Shown: positions 18,386 to 26,392 of the stretch, in pieces
Layout: every line of letters starts with the position of its first letter
How positions within the stretch are numbered: position 1 is the stretch's first letter
DNA from: Pseudomonas sp. Irchel s3b2
GTDB lineage: Bacteria > Pseudomonadota > Gammaproteobacteria > Pseudomonadales > Pseudomonadaceae
Assembly: GCF_900187445.1 (NCBI RefSeq)
Contig: NZ_FYEB01000020.1
Span: 1-64,000 of the forward strand
DNA length: 64,000 nt
Direction: 5' to 3'
Translations under genes and position numbers: made by a program
The notes under the pieces: generated by a model
Told to the model about the DNA's origin: nothing
The model's input: the letters and a program-made list of their open reading frames with translations, nothing else
Database searches by the model: none

Positions 18386-19120
18386 TCAAAGTTTATGGAA
18401 TATGGCGTACTGCTTCCCTTTTGTCGTAAGGTACAGAAGCTTGCCCGCGCCTTGAGTTAAAAGGCCGTCTTCTTTGGCTTGCTCGATCAGCACATCAAGC
18501 ATCAATCTGGATATATTGATGTCAGCACGCAATTCGCTGTAACTCAGATAGTCTTCGTTTTGCCTTTCAAAGATACGTACCAAACTCTTCATGAGTTCGA
18601 GAATGGCATCGCCTTGCCGCTCAGGTGGGTTGTTTAGTACAGGTATGAAGGGACTATTTCCTACCGGAGGTTTAACAAAGAGCGGTGTGCCATGAAGAGT
18701 CCGAATTAGCTCGTCGAAGGAAAATTCGGTTTGATCGTCGCTCGAAAAATCAATAAATAACTTTGACTTCAAAAACGTAGGAGTTTCATGAGTTCCAGTT
18801 TGACGAATTAAAGGTATCACCTTGTTAGAATCAATGGTCCTCATCAAATCCGCCGTAACAATCATCTTTTCATAACCGACCCCACCTGATCCCGAGTTGG
18901 CTTTCCCTACATAGCGTTCAGTGCAGATCATGAGCACTCGGTCGGAAGACGCAAGGTTTTGCTCCATGAAATGCGGAAGGTCGTCTCCTGGCTGTAACTC
19001 CCATTGGTCCAGTATTGCGTCTACACCAGAGTTACGTAGCCTTGTCGCAAATTCTAAGACCCACTGCTTATGTTCTTGCGAATCGTGCGAATAGGAGATG
19101 AATACTTTCGGAATGCTCAT
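18386..19120 (-). CDS. TIR/SEFIR-domain protein with C-terminal winged helix
   Basis: This 244-residue protein starts with a TIR-like (SEFIR) domain, about 1-125: KVFISYSHDSQEHKQWVLEF, then GVDAILDQWELQPGDDLPHF, then SSDRVLMICTERYV. The expected catalytic glutamate is E84 in GVGYEKMIV. Bacterial TIR domains commonly hydrolyse NAD+ or make cyclic-ADP-ribose signals during phage defence. Residues about 165-244 look like a winged helix (YSELRADINISRLMLDVLIE then GLLTQGAGKLLYLTTKG). It stands alone near the element's right end, divergent from no other gene. NADase activity and the defence role are inferred from the family and setting. Confidence 0.75.
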   Translation of the reverse strand: MSIPKVFISYSHDSQEHKQWVLEFATRLRNSGVDAILDQWELQPGDDLPHFMEQNLASSDRVLMICTERYVGKANSGSGGVGYEKMIVTADLMRTIDSNKVIPLIRQTGTHETPTFLKSKLFIDFSSDDQTEFSFDELIRTLHGTPLFVKPPVGNSPFIPVLNNPPERQGDAILELMKSLVRIFERQNEDYLSYSELRADINISRLMLDVLIEQAKEDGLLTQGAGKLLYLTTKGKQYAIFHKL

Positions 19121-19591
19121 GGTTCTCTACGCTCAAAGCTCTTTGGTCACGGGCTGTCAATGCAGTCAAACTACCAGTGAGTAAAATTCCTTGTCATCGA
19201 TTCGCTGGAGTTCACTTGTTGCCTAAAGCGAGGTTGGCGCGTGTGTACTCCGAGGCAGGCAAGGGCCAACGGCGAAATTACGTACTTACCGAAGATCTGT
19301 CCACTGCTTACTTCTGTTGGTTCTCTGGTTGTGGTCGTGTAGGCCCCTTAGCGGGAATTTGATAGAAATTTCCGAGACATCACCTCATTGATTCATTACA
19401 GCGTAGGTTCCCCCGTATGCCCTCGCGCAGGTGCCCACACCGATGCCCGCATGGGGTCCTAAACGCGCCCATGTACGCCACTGTAAGAACCTTTTCGACT
19501 GTCACAAGTGCTGTATCAACCCCTGTCACAAACCGTTGCCAAGGGGCTGCTGACCTCGTTACGATGAGGCTCCCTTACTCCTTGTAGATTC
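19121..19591. other. Right-end region of the element
   Basis: 471 bases from the TIR gene start to the rebuilt LysR stop. It must hold the TIR promoter. TGTCACAA occurs at 19500-19507 and 19524-19531, matching sites near the left end, and ACAAGTGCTGT is shared with 12177-12187. No coding frame is convincing; a 61-codon frame at 19177 lacks a ribosome site and family features. Confidence 0.5.
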
Positions 19592-20539
19592 TCAGTCTGC
19601 AAACCGAAGGACATGCGTTTCGCCCAACAATAACGGGCGGTTAAGCTCGGTGACGGCACGGATGTAATCCCACAACAACGTGATCCGCTTGAGCTTGCGC
19701 AGGTCCTCCCGGCAGTACATCCAGAACTGCCGGGTAATGGTGATCTCTTGCGGCAACACCGGCAGTAATCGCGGGTCCTGAGCCGCCAGGAAACACGGCA
19801 GAATCGCCAATGATCGTCCCTGCTGAGCTGCCACGAACTGCGCGATCACACTGGTGCTGCGCAGATTGGCACTCGCACCGGGCAACACATTAGCCAGGTA
19901 CAGCAGCTCCGAGCTGAACGCCAGATCGTCCACATAACTGATGAATTGATGCTTGCCCAAGTCTGCCGGGCGGCGGATCGGTGGGTGCTTGTCCAGGTAA
20001 TCCTGGGTCGCATACAGCTGCAATCGGTAGTCGCAGAGTTTGCAGCAGACATACGGGCCGTGTTCCGGCCGCTCCAGCGCGATGACAATGTCTGCCTCGC
20101 GCTTGGACAGACTGATGAAGTGCGGCAGTGGCAGGATGTCCACCGAGATCGCCGGGTAGGCGTCGACGAAATGGCTCAGCTGCGGGGTGATGAAAAAGCT
20201 GCCGAACCCTTCGGTGCAGCCCATGCGCACATGCCCGGACAACGCCACGCCTGAGCCCGAAACCTGCTCGCAGGCCATGTGCAGGGTGCTTTCGATCGAC
20301 TCGGCATAACCCAGCAGCCGCTGGCCTTCGGCAGTCAAGACGAAACCGCTGGTCCGGGACTTTTCGAACAGCAATGTGCCCAACGCAGCTTCCAGCGAAC
20401 TGATGCGTCGCGACACGGTGGTGTAGTCCACCGCCAAGCGCTTGGCCGCGGTGCTGGCCTTGCGAGTGCGGGCAACCTCGAGGAAAAACTTGAGGTCATC
20501 CCAGTTCAACGAGCCTAAAGACGTGATGTTTTTTTGCAT
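19592..20539 (-). CDS. LysR-type regulator next to mmsAB, with element-supplied C-terminus
   Basis: This 315-residue LysR protein has an N-terminal winged HTH (LNWDDLKFFLEVARTRKAST, then AAKRLAVDYTTVSRRISSLE) and a substrate-binding domain. Start ATG at 20539 is preferred over the in-frame 20608 because the HTH then sits at the usual distance. It is divergent from mmsA with 162 bases between, so it probably controls valine and methylmalonate-semialdehyde catabolism. The last 40 or so codons lie inside the integrated element: the host's own 3' end is stranded at 11965-12101. The protein is therefore a host-element hybrid whose last residues (NRPLLLGETHVLRFAD) differ from the original. Confidence 0.9.
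   Translation of the reverse strand: MQKNITSLGSLNWDDLKFFLEVARTRKASTAAKRLAVDYTTVSRRISSLEAALGTLLFEKSRTSGFVLTAEGQRLLGYAESIESTLHMACEQVSGSGVALSGHVRMGCTEGFGSFFITPQLSHFVDAYPAISVDILPLPHFISLSKREADIVIALERPEHGPYVCCKLCDYRLQLYATQDYLDKHPPIRRPADLGKHQFISYVDDLAFSSELLYLANVLPGASANLRSTSVIAQFVAAQQGRSLAILPCFLAAQDPRLLPVLPQEITITRQFWMYCREDLRKLKRITLLWDYIRAVTELNRPLLLGETHVLRFAD
19688..19728. repeat. attR candidate
   Basis: Right-hand copy of the 41-base block at 12061-12101, here in the middle of the 3' coding region of the intact LysR gene. The 22 bases 19707-19728 are identical to 12080-12101. To the right the sequence continues as ordinary LysR coding DNA. Confidence 0.8.
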
Positions 20540-20560
20540 GATGGACCGGCTTTTATGTGC

Positions 20561-20683
20561 GTTCTTATTAGAAGTTTGCACATCTATACTCCAAAAACAG
20601 TCCGACAACCAATTCGCGACACACGCCTCATCTCAAGGCGACTTTCTCGCCTTGGCTCCCAAGATAGCTCTCTTAATAAGAAC
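20561..20683. promoter_or_regulatory. Paired operator candidate between LysR and mmsA
   Basis: GTTCTTATTA (20561-20570) and its exact reverse complement TAATAAGAAC (20674-20683) bracket the divergent promoter region 103 bases apart. One half lies beside each gene's start. Two inverted half-sites at this distance could be bound by a LysR tetramer that bends the DNA. Binding is inferred from the symmetry only. Confidence 0.45.
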
Positions 20684-20701
20684 AACGTCCCGGAGACCAA
20701 C

Positions 20702-22219
20702 ATGAACGCATCGCTAGAAACCACCGTGCAAAAGGTCAAATTGTTGATCGATGGCGAGTGGGTTGAATCCCAGACCACCGAATGGCATGACATCGTCAAC
20801 CCGGCAACCCAACAAGTGCTGGCCAAAGTCCCATTCGCCACAGCCGCCGAAGTCGATGCTGCCATCAGCGCCGCCCATCGCGCCTTCCAGACCTGGAGGC
20901 TGACGCCGATCGGCGCGCGGATGCGCATCATGCTCAAGCTTCAGGCGTTGATTCGCGAACACTCCAAGCGTATTGCCGTGGTGCTCAGCAATGAGCAGGG
21001 CAAAACCATTGCCGATGCCGAAGGCGATATCTTCCGCGGCCTGGAAGTGGTCGAACACGCCTGCTCCATTGGCAGCCTGCAGATGGGCGAGTTCGCCGAG
21101 AACGTCGCTGGCGGTGTCGATACCTACACCCTGCGTCAGCCGATCGGCGTCTGTGCCGGCATTACCCCGTTCAACTTCCCGGCGATGATTCCGCTGTGGA
21201 TGTTCCCGATGGCAATCGCCTGCGGCAACACTTTCGTACTCAAGCCGTCCGAACAGGATCCGATGTCGACCATGCTGTTGGTGGAACTGGCCATCGAGGC
21301 CGGCATTCCGCCGGGTGTGCTCAACGTTGTTCATGGCGGCAAGGATGTCGTGGACGCTCTTTGCACCCACAAGGACATCAAGGCTGTTTCGTTCGTCGGT
21401 TCGACCGCGGTCGGTACGCACGTCTACGACCTGGCCGGCAAACACGGCAAGCGTGTGCAATCGATGATGGGCGCCAAGAACCACGCCGTTGTGCTGCCCG
21501 ATGCCAATCGCGTACAAGCGCTCAATGCGCTGGTGGGGGCTGGTTTCGGTGCCGCCGGGCAACGCTGCATGGCCACGTCCGTGGTGGTGCTGGTGGGCGC
21601 GGCCAAGCAATGGCTGCCAGACCTGAAAGCACTGGCACAGAAACTTACAGTGAATGCCGGCAGCGAGCCGGGCACTGATGTTGGTCCGGTGATTTCCAAA
21701 CGTGCCAAGGCACGGATTCTCGATCTGATCGAAAGCGGCATCAAGGAAGGCGCCAAGCTTGAGCTGGATGGTCGCGACGTTACCGTTCCAGGCTTCGAAA
21801 AAGGCAACTTTGTCGGCCCGACCCTGTTCTCCGGTGTGAAACCCGATATGCAGATCTACACCCAGGAAATCTTCGGTCCAGTGCTGGTGGTACTGGAAGT
21901 CGATACCCTCGATGAAGCCATCGCACTGGTCAACGCCAACCCATTCGGCAACGGCACGGGTTTGTTCACCCAGAGCGGTGCGGCGGCGCGTAAATTCCAG
22001 ACGGAAATCGACGTCGGCCAGGTCGGCATCAACATCCCGATTCCGGTACCGGTGCCGTTCTTCAGCTTCACCGGTTCCCGTGGTTCGAAGCTCGGCGACC
22101 TCGGTCCGTATGGCAAGCAAGTGGTGCAGTTCTACACTCAAACCAAGACCGTCACCGCACGCTGGTTCGACGATGACAGCGTCAACGACGGTGTGAACAC
22201 CACCATCCACTTGCGTTAA
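20702..22219 (+). CDS. mmsA: CoA-acylating methylmalonate-semialdehyde dehydrogenase
   Basis: This 505-residue aldehyde dehydrogenase converts methylmalonate semialdehyde to propionyl-CoA in valine degradation, and malonate semialdehyde to acetyl-CoA. Diagnostic family segments are seen: GVCAGITPFNFPAMIPLWMF, then SFVGSTAVGTHVYDLAGKHG and the catalytic cysteine in GAAGQRCMATSV. The absence of the usual active-site glutamate of non-acylating ALDHs fits this CoA-dependent class. Start is the ATG at 20702; the frame opens at 20534 but that would cross the divergent promoter. It is followed after 10 bases by mmsB, as one operon. Confidence 0.95.
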   Translation: MNASLETTVQKVKLLIDGEWVESQTTEWHDIVNPATQQVLAKVPFATAAEVDAAISAAHRAFQTWRLTPIGARMRIMLKLQALIREHSKRIAVVLSNEQGKTIADAEGDIFRGLEVVEHACSIGSLQMGEFAENVAGGVDTYTLRQPIGVCAGITPFNFPAMIPLWMFPMAIACGNTFVLKPSEQDPMSTMLLVELAIEAGIPPGVLNVVHGGKDVVDALCTHKDIKAVSFVGSTAVGTHVYDLAGKHGKRVQSMMGAKNHAVVLPDANRVQALNALVGAGFGAAGQRCMATSVVVLVGAAKQWLPDLKALAQKLTVNAGSEPGTDVGPVISKRAKARILDLIESGIKEGAKLELDGRDVTVPGFEKGNFVGPTLFSGVKPDMQIYTQEIFGPVLVVLEVDTLDEAIALVNANPFGNGTGLFTQSGAAARKFQTEIDVGQVGINIPIPVPVPFFSFTGSRGSKLGDLGPYGKQVVQFYTQTKTVTARWFDDDSVNDGVNTTIHLR

Positions 22220-22229
22220 GGAGCCGGAC

Positions 22230-23117
22230 ATGAAAATCGCTTTTATCGGTCTCGGCAACATGGGCGCCCCAATGGCGCGCAACCTGATCAAGGCCGGCCA
22301 TTCACTGCGCCTGGTCGATCTGAACAAAACTGTGCTGGCAGAGCTCGAGCAACTGGGCGGCAGCATCAGCGCTTCGGCACGTGAAGCGGCTCAAGATGCA
22401 GAGCTGGTGATCACCATGCTGCCAGCCGCTGTGCATGTGCGCAGCGTCTGGTTGGGCGAAGACGGCGTGCTGGCCGGGATCGCCAAGGGCGTGCCCGCCG
22501 TGGATTGCAGCACCATCGATCCGCAGACGGCGCGCGACGTTGCCGCCGCCGCCGCCAAACAAGGCGTAGCGATGGCCGATGCCCCGGTCTCTGGCGGTAC
22601 CGGTGGTGCTGCGGCGGGGACGCTAACCTTCATGGTCGGCGCCACCCCTGAACTGTTCGCCACCCTGCAACCGGTACTGGCGCAGATGGGCCGCAATATT
22701 GTCCATTGCGGCGAAGTCGGCACCGGGCAAATCGCCAAAATCTGCAATAACCTGCTGCTGGCGATTTCCATGGTCGGTGTCAGCGAGGCCATGGCCTTGG
22801 GTGATGCGCTGGGGATCGACACGACGGTGCTGGCGGGGATCATCAACAGTTCCACCGGGCGTTGCTGGAGTTCGGAGATGTACAACCCGTGGCCCGGCAT
22901 CGTCGAAACGGCGCCGGCCTCGCGTGGCTATACCGGCGGTTTTGGTGCCGAGCTGATGCTCAAGGATCTGGGGCTGGCCACTGAGGCGGCACGTCAGGCG
23001 CACCAACCGGTGGTGCTCGGCGCGGTGGCGCAGCAGTTGTATCAAGCGATGAGCCAGCGTGGGGAAGGTGGGAAGGACTTCTCGGCGATCATCAATAGCT
23101 ATCGAAAACCGCAGTAA
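22230..23117 (+). CDS. mmsB: 3-hydroxyisobutyrate dehydrogenase
   Basis: This 295-residue NAD-dependent enzyme oxidises 3-hydroxyisobutyrate to methylmalonate semialdehyde, the substrate of the upstream MmsA. The N-terminal Rossmann motif is IAFIGLGNMGAPMARNL, the substrate loop DAPVSGGTGGAAAGTLTFMV is present, and the catalytic lysine lies in GQIAKICNNLLLAISM. Length is standard. A ribosome site AAGGAG precedes the start. A bidirectional terminator follows at 23199-23235. Confidence 0.95.
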   Translation: MKIAFIGLGNMGAPMARNLIKAGHSLRLVDLNKTVLAELEQLGGSISASAREAAQDAELVITMLPAAVHVRSVWLGEDGVLAGIAKGVPAVDCSTIDPQTARDVAAAAAKQGVAMADAPVSGGTGGAAAGTLTFMVGATPELFATLQPVLAQMGRNIVHCGEVGTGQIAKICNNLLLAISMVGVSEAMALGDALGIDTTVLAGIINSSTGRCWSSEMYNPWPGIVETAPASRGYTGGFGAELMLKDLGLATEAARQAHQPVVLGAVAQQLYQAMSQRGEGGKDFSAIINSYRKPQ

Positions 23118-23198
23118 AGTTTTTCGGCAAGCGGGTTTTTGTGACGAGGAGCAAGCTCTCTCGCCACAGGGTCATGTATCGCTCTTGAAAACCTATTT

Positions 23199-23235
23199 AC
23201 CGGGAGATCACGTCGGGTGATCCCCCGGTTTTTTT
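23199..23235. terminator. Intrinsic terminator between mmsB and the cupin gene
   Basis: ACCGGGAGATCAC pairs with GGTGATCCCCCGGT (one bulge) around a short GTCG loop, followed by seven T. It lies between two convergent genes and probably serves mmsB. Confidence 0.85.
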
Positions 23236-23238
23236 GCA

Positions 23239-23583
23239 TCAGGCAAACACGAAATACTTACGCACGGTCTCAACCACTTCCCACGTGCCTTTCATCCCTG
23301 GCTCGATGACGAAAATATCACCGGCGCGCAGGTGGATCGGTGCCATGCCTTCGGGAGTGATGACGCAGTAGCCTTCCTGGAAATGGCAGTATTCCCACTT
23401 CACGTATTCCACGTACCACTTGCCCGGCGTGCAGATCCAGGTGCCCATGATCTTGCTGCCATCTTCGCTGGTGTACGCGTTGAGGTTGACGGTGTGCGGG
23501 TCTCCTTCCAGTTTTTCCCATTTGCAGGCGTCGAGCACGGGCAGCGGATGGGTATCGCGTAGGACGGTGATAGGTGCGGGCAT
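23239..23583 (-). CDS. Cupin-domain protein
   Basis: This 114-residue single-domain protein resembles the Cupin_3 (DUF861) group: ICTPGKWYVEYVKWEYCHFQ, then EGYCVITPEGMAPIHLRAGD and IFVIEPGMKGTWEVVETVRK. Small proteins of this kind bind a metal or small ligand, and their roles are mostly unknown. It converges on mmsB. Start is the ATG at 23583 with AGCTGGAGCTGAC upstream as a possible ribosome site. Confidence 0.85.
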   Translation of the reverse strand: MPAPITVLRDTHPLPVLDACKWEKLEGDPHTVNLNAYTSEDGSKIMGTWICTPGKWYVEYVKWEYCHFQEGYCVITPEGMAPIHLRAGDIFVIEPGMKGTWEVVETVRKYFVFA

Positions 23584-24151
23584 GTCAGCTCCAGGCTAGC
23601 GGCAGGATTGAATGACCAGCCTATCGTCGGGAGGGGGCACCCGGATGTCTGGGGTCGACATCCAGTTACCTGTAAACGCTGATGCGAGGGCCTGTGCAGA
23701 GACTGTTTCGCACTATTGCTGTGCGTGTATGACAGTTTTACTACAGCGGCGCACCATAAAAGTTCAATACATTTTTAGACGCAAACGAAATAACCAGTCA
23801 GACACCTATTGCAAAACAAAATTGTCTGTACTATAACATTCGTACTAGCGGACTTTCCCGCCAATGGAGCTACCTTTTAGTCACGGACAGACTTTATTCA
23901 GCTTTCTCTATCATTAATTACTGACTTGGTCGTTGGCTCAAGCGCTGCTGTCTATCTGTTGTTATTGGAATGACGATGTAGCAGTGAATGAACAGTTAAT
24001 TAAAGTTGCGCAGACGCAATGTCATGCGTGCTTTGAGAGTGCGAAAGAAACAAATAGTCAATTGTTGTTTGTGCACGAGCGGAGATGTCCGCGGGGTTTC
24101 TGTGTGCATTAAATCATCATGCATCCCGTATCAATGGAATGAGGCTTTACT
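23584..24151. promoter_or_regulatory. Long AT-rich leader before the 24-31 kb gene cluster
   Basis: 568 bases without a supported gene separate the cupin gene from the next rightward cluster. The composition falls sharply in GC from about 23740, a usual sign of acquired DNA. A sigma-70-like promoter is visible at 23809-23837. The remaining 300 bases to the first start codon would form a long 5' leader; I see no riboswitch I can name. Confidence 0.5.
23809..23837 (+). promoter_or_regulatory. Candidate sigma-70 promoter
   Basis: TTGCAA (23809-23814) is followed by a 17-base spacer and TATAAC (23832-23837), a close match to the sigma-70 consensus. It points toward the acyltransferase/glycosyltransferase cluster and is the best promoter I can see upstream of it. 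Confidence 0.5.
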
Positions 24152-25123
24152 GTGGATGACACTAATGTAGTCGAAGTTTCAACGACGATTGATTCAGGCA
24201 GTGAACTCGGTCGGCATGTATGGATTCGTGCCGCCAGCCGTCTGCAAAATGTACAACTGGGTAATGACTGCTTTGTCGGCTTCAAGTGTGACTTGAAGTT
24301 TGTCTCCATCGGCAACTCAAGCATGCTGGCTACCGGCGTGCAGTGTCTGGGTATTGCTCAATCACCGATCCGGATCGGCGCAAACGCCTGGCTCGGTGCG
24401 AAGGTTACGGTGAAAGCCGGTGTCACCATCGGGGCTGGCGCGGTGGTTGCCGCAGGCGCTCTGGTGGTCTCGGATATTCCGCCCGATGCTGTCGCGGTAG
24501 GGCGCCCCGCGCGCGTTATCGCCTATCGCAATGTGGTGGAGGATGGCTCGCCGAGCCCGGAACGCGTGCTGGCGAAGGTGCGGGAGCGGGCTCGTCAAGG
24601 CATGCCTTCATTGCTCGACCGGGCCTCGTTGTCCGTTGCCCGACTCAAGACACTGAACCCGGATACCCAAACCTGGGATATCAGTGAAGACACGCTTATC
24701 GATGCCGAATTGCGCGGTGGTGCCTCGGTGGAAATCGCGCGGGACTGCATCCTGATCGGGCGTAGTGCGCGCCAGGGCGGAATGTCGCAATTGGGTGGCA
24801 TCGATATTGGAACCGGGGCTTCGTTGGGTGAAGGCATCGTCATCGAGGCCGCAGGCGGAGTCACGATCGGTGACTTCAGTGAGTTGGGCGCACGAGTCAC
24901 TGTCGTTACCTCTTCACACGATCATTCATTTCGTTCACTGCCTTGGGAGGAGGCCCCTGTACGCATTGGAAGTCGCTGCGTTATTGGTGAGGGAGCAATC
25001 ATAGTTGGTCCACTGAGTATCGGTGATGGTGCCGTTATAAAACCCTACTCAGTGGTTATAAGGGATGTATTGGAAAACACTGTGGTCAATGGCGTTGTTC
25101 AACTAATGGAGATTCAGGAATGA
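24152..25123 (+). CDS. Tandem left-handed beta-helix (hexapeptide) acyltransferase
   Basis: This 323-residue protein carries two hexapeptide-repeat beta-helix blocks. The first (about 15-130) runs RLQNVQLGNDCFVGFKCDLK, AWLGAKVTVKAGVTIGAGAV and VAAGALVVSDIPPDAVAVGR; the second (about 175-320) includes IGTGASLGEGIVIEAAGGVT and HDHSF, like WcaF/NodL acetyltransferases. Such enzymes move acetyl or other acyl groups onto sugars. Two blocks in one chain is less usual than the common single block that trimerises. Start is GTG at 24152; the stop overlaps the next gene (ATGA), so it heads a coupled run with the glycosyltransferase. The substrate is unknown. Confidence 0.8.
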   Translation: MDDTNVVEVSTTIDSGSELGRHVWIRAASRLQNVQLGNDCFVGFKCDLKFVSIGNSSMLATGVQCLGIAQSPIRIGANAWLGAKVTVKAGVTIGAGAVVAAGALVVSDIPPDAVAVGRPARVIAYRNVVEDGSPSPERVLAKVRERARQGMPSLLDRASLSVARLKTLNPDTQTWDISEDTLIDAELRGGASVEIARDCILIGRSARQGGMSQLGGIDIGTGASLGEGIVIEAAGGVTIGDFSELGARVTVVTSSHDHSFRSLPWEEAPVRIGSRCVIGEGAIIVGPLSIGDGAVIKPYSVVIRDVLENTVVNGVVQLMEIQE

Positions 25124-26370
25124 TTTTATTTGCCCCCAACCCAACCGGTTCCGGACATAACATGCGGGCTCTTTCCATCGCTCAGGCGATAAAGAAACAG
25201 CGTCCGGATATGGCGCTGACCGTGGCGCTGGCTTCCTTGCAACCGACCTTTACGCCATTGTTTGAAAAGGCCGGCGTCGAGGTGGTGGATATTGCTGGAC
25301 GACTGGTCGATTATTCGAAAAAGAGTAACTTGTCGAAAGAGCTGGACTGGGCCAATTACATTGGTGGTTATATCGCCAATACCTTTTTGTCCGGTGAGCG
25401 AATCCTGTCTTACCTGGCGCTGATCGCGGAATACAAGCCGGCGGTGCTGGTGTCGGACTACAACATGGCGGCCTGCCTGGCGGCGATTTTCAGCGGTACG
25501 CCGCTGGTATTCGTGACCGAGCGTTATGACTTCACCCTCTGCCAACTGGAAGACAGCGACCTGGCCGACGGCGGATTCGAAGTCAACGCCCTGGAGATGG
25601 CCAGAGCCCGCACGGCCCTGCACAGCCAGTTCTCCTGGATGATCAATCAGAGCCAACTGGTCCTGACCGACAAACCCTATGTCGCTTCCCTCGATCAAGG
25701 CACTCCGGTTGCCGAGGCCTTGAGTGCCGGCAAAGCACACTTCGTCGGGCCGATGATCCGTGACATCAAGGTGCAAAGCGGCTTGAACGTGCGCGCCGAA
25801 CTGAACCTTGGCGACTCGCCGTTCATTGTCGCCTCCATCAGTGGCACTACGATGTTCTCGCAAAACAAGGAAGCGCTACTGGCGGCGTACCTGGAGAGTT
25901 TCAAAACCCTGCGCGAGCGCAATCCCGAGCTGAAAATGGTGCTGCTGGGGCGTCAGGATATCCAGGCCCAGGAAGGCGTGATCTGCGTGCCGTACTACCC
26001 GGACTGGATGGGCTTGTTGCGTGAAGCCAGTCTGCTGATTTCGGCCCCAGGCTGGATCACCGTGACGGAAATTTCAGCGCTGAACATTCCTACATTGTTC
26101 GTCCTGCCGTCGAAATCGGAATACCACGAACTCGAGGCCCTACGTCGTCTGGAGCTTCTGGGTTTCCCGACCCATCTGGGGCACGACCAGCACCGGATCG
26201 TTGAGTTGGTGGCGGGCGAGCTCGAAAAAAATACCAACGCAGCCGATTACTTTGCCCCTCATCAACAAGTGGCCGCCCCGGACGGCGAAGGCGCTGCCCG
26301 CGCTGCCACGCGGATTATCGAGTTGTGCCAGGACGCCATTGTCCCGTTGACCGAAAGCAAAGCTGCCTAA
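25120..26370 (+). CDS. GT-B fold glycosyltransferase (GT1/GT28-like)
   Basis: This 416-residue protein begins with a GT-B glycine-rich segment (ILFAPNPTGSGHNMRALSIA) and ends with a MurG/GT28-like donor-binding part: CVPYYPDWMGLLREASLLIS, then APGWITVTEISALNIPTLFV. Such enzymes use nucleotide-activated sugars. With rmlB and rmlA just downstream, a dTDP-deoxysugar donor is likely. No signal peptide or membrane helix is obvious, so it acts in the cytoplasm or at its membrane face. It overlaps the acyltransferase by four bases and sits 22 bases before the toroid protein. Confidence 0.8.
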   Translation: MILFAPNPTGSGHNMRALSIAQAIKKQRPDMALTVALASLQPTFTPLFEKAGVEVVDIAGRLVDYSKKSNLSKELDWANYIGGYIANTFLSGERILSYLALIAEYKPAVLVSDYNMAACLAAIFSGTPLVFVTERYDFTLCQLEDSDLADGGFEVNALEMARARTALHSQFSWMINQSQLVLTDKPYVASLDQGTPVAEALSAGKAHFVGPMIRDIKVQSGLNVRAELNLGDSPFIVASISGTTMFSQNKEALLAAYLESFKTLRERNPELKMVLLGRQDIQAQEGVICVPYYPDWMGLLREASLLISAPGWITVTEISALNIPTLFVLPSKSEYHELEALRRLELLGFPTHLGHDQHRIVELVAGELEKNTNAADYFAPHQQVAAPDGEGAARAATRIIELCQDAIVPLTESKAA

Positions 26371-26392
26371 CCTCAAGGAAGAGGGATACACC

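Larger units (their letters stand above)
12102..19728. mobile_element. 7.6 kb integrative element (satellite/PICI-like) in a LysR gene
   Basis: Boundaries come from a duplicated piece of the LysR 3' end at each side (41 bases, one mismatch), with a tyrosine integrase just inside the left end. Contents are integrase, a 742-aa putative nuclease, a RepL-like winged-helix protein, a Rha-type phage regulator and a TIR/SEFIR protein. There are no capsid, tail, conjugation or large replication genes. This size and the phage regulator suggest a phage satellite or small defence island, not an autonomous phage. Codon use and GC drop compared with flanking genes. The element lies between yfiB and mmsA; the exact crossover point within the repeat is unknown. 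Confidence 0.85.

Noticed and set aside
19177..19362. 61-codon frame near the element's right end
   Set aside because: No ribosome site and no recognisable features; it overlaps the likely TIR promoter region.
20714..22366. 550-codon frame antisense to mmsA
   Set aside because: Shadow of a well-recognised dehydrogenase; the low-complexity His/Arg-rich translation has no family features.
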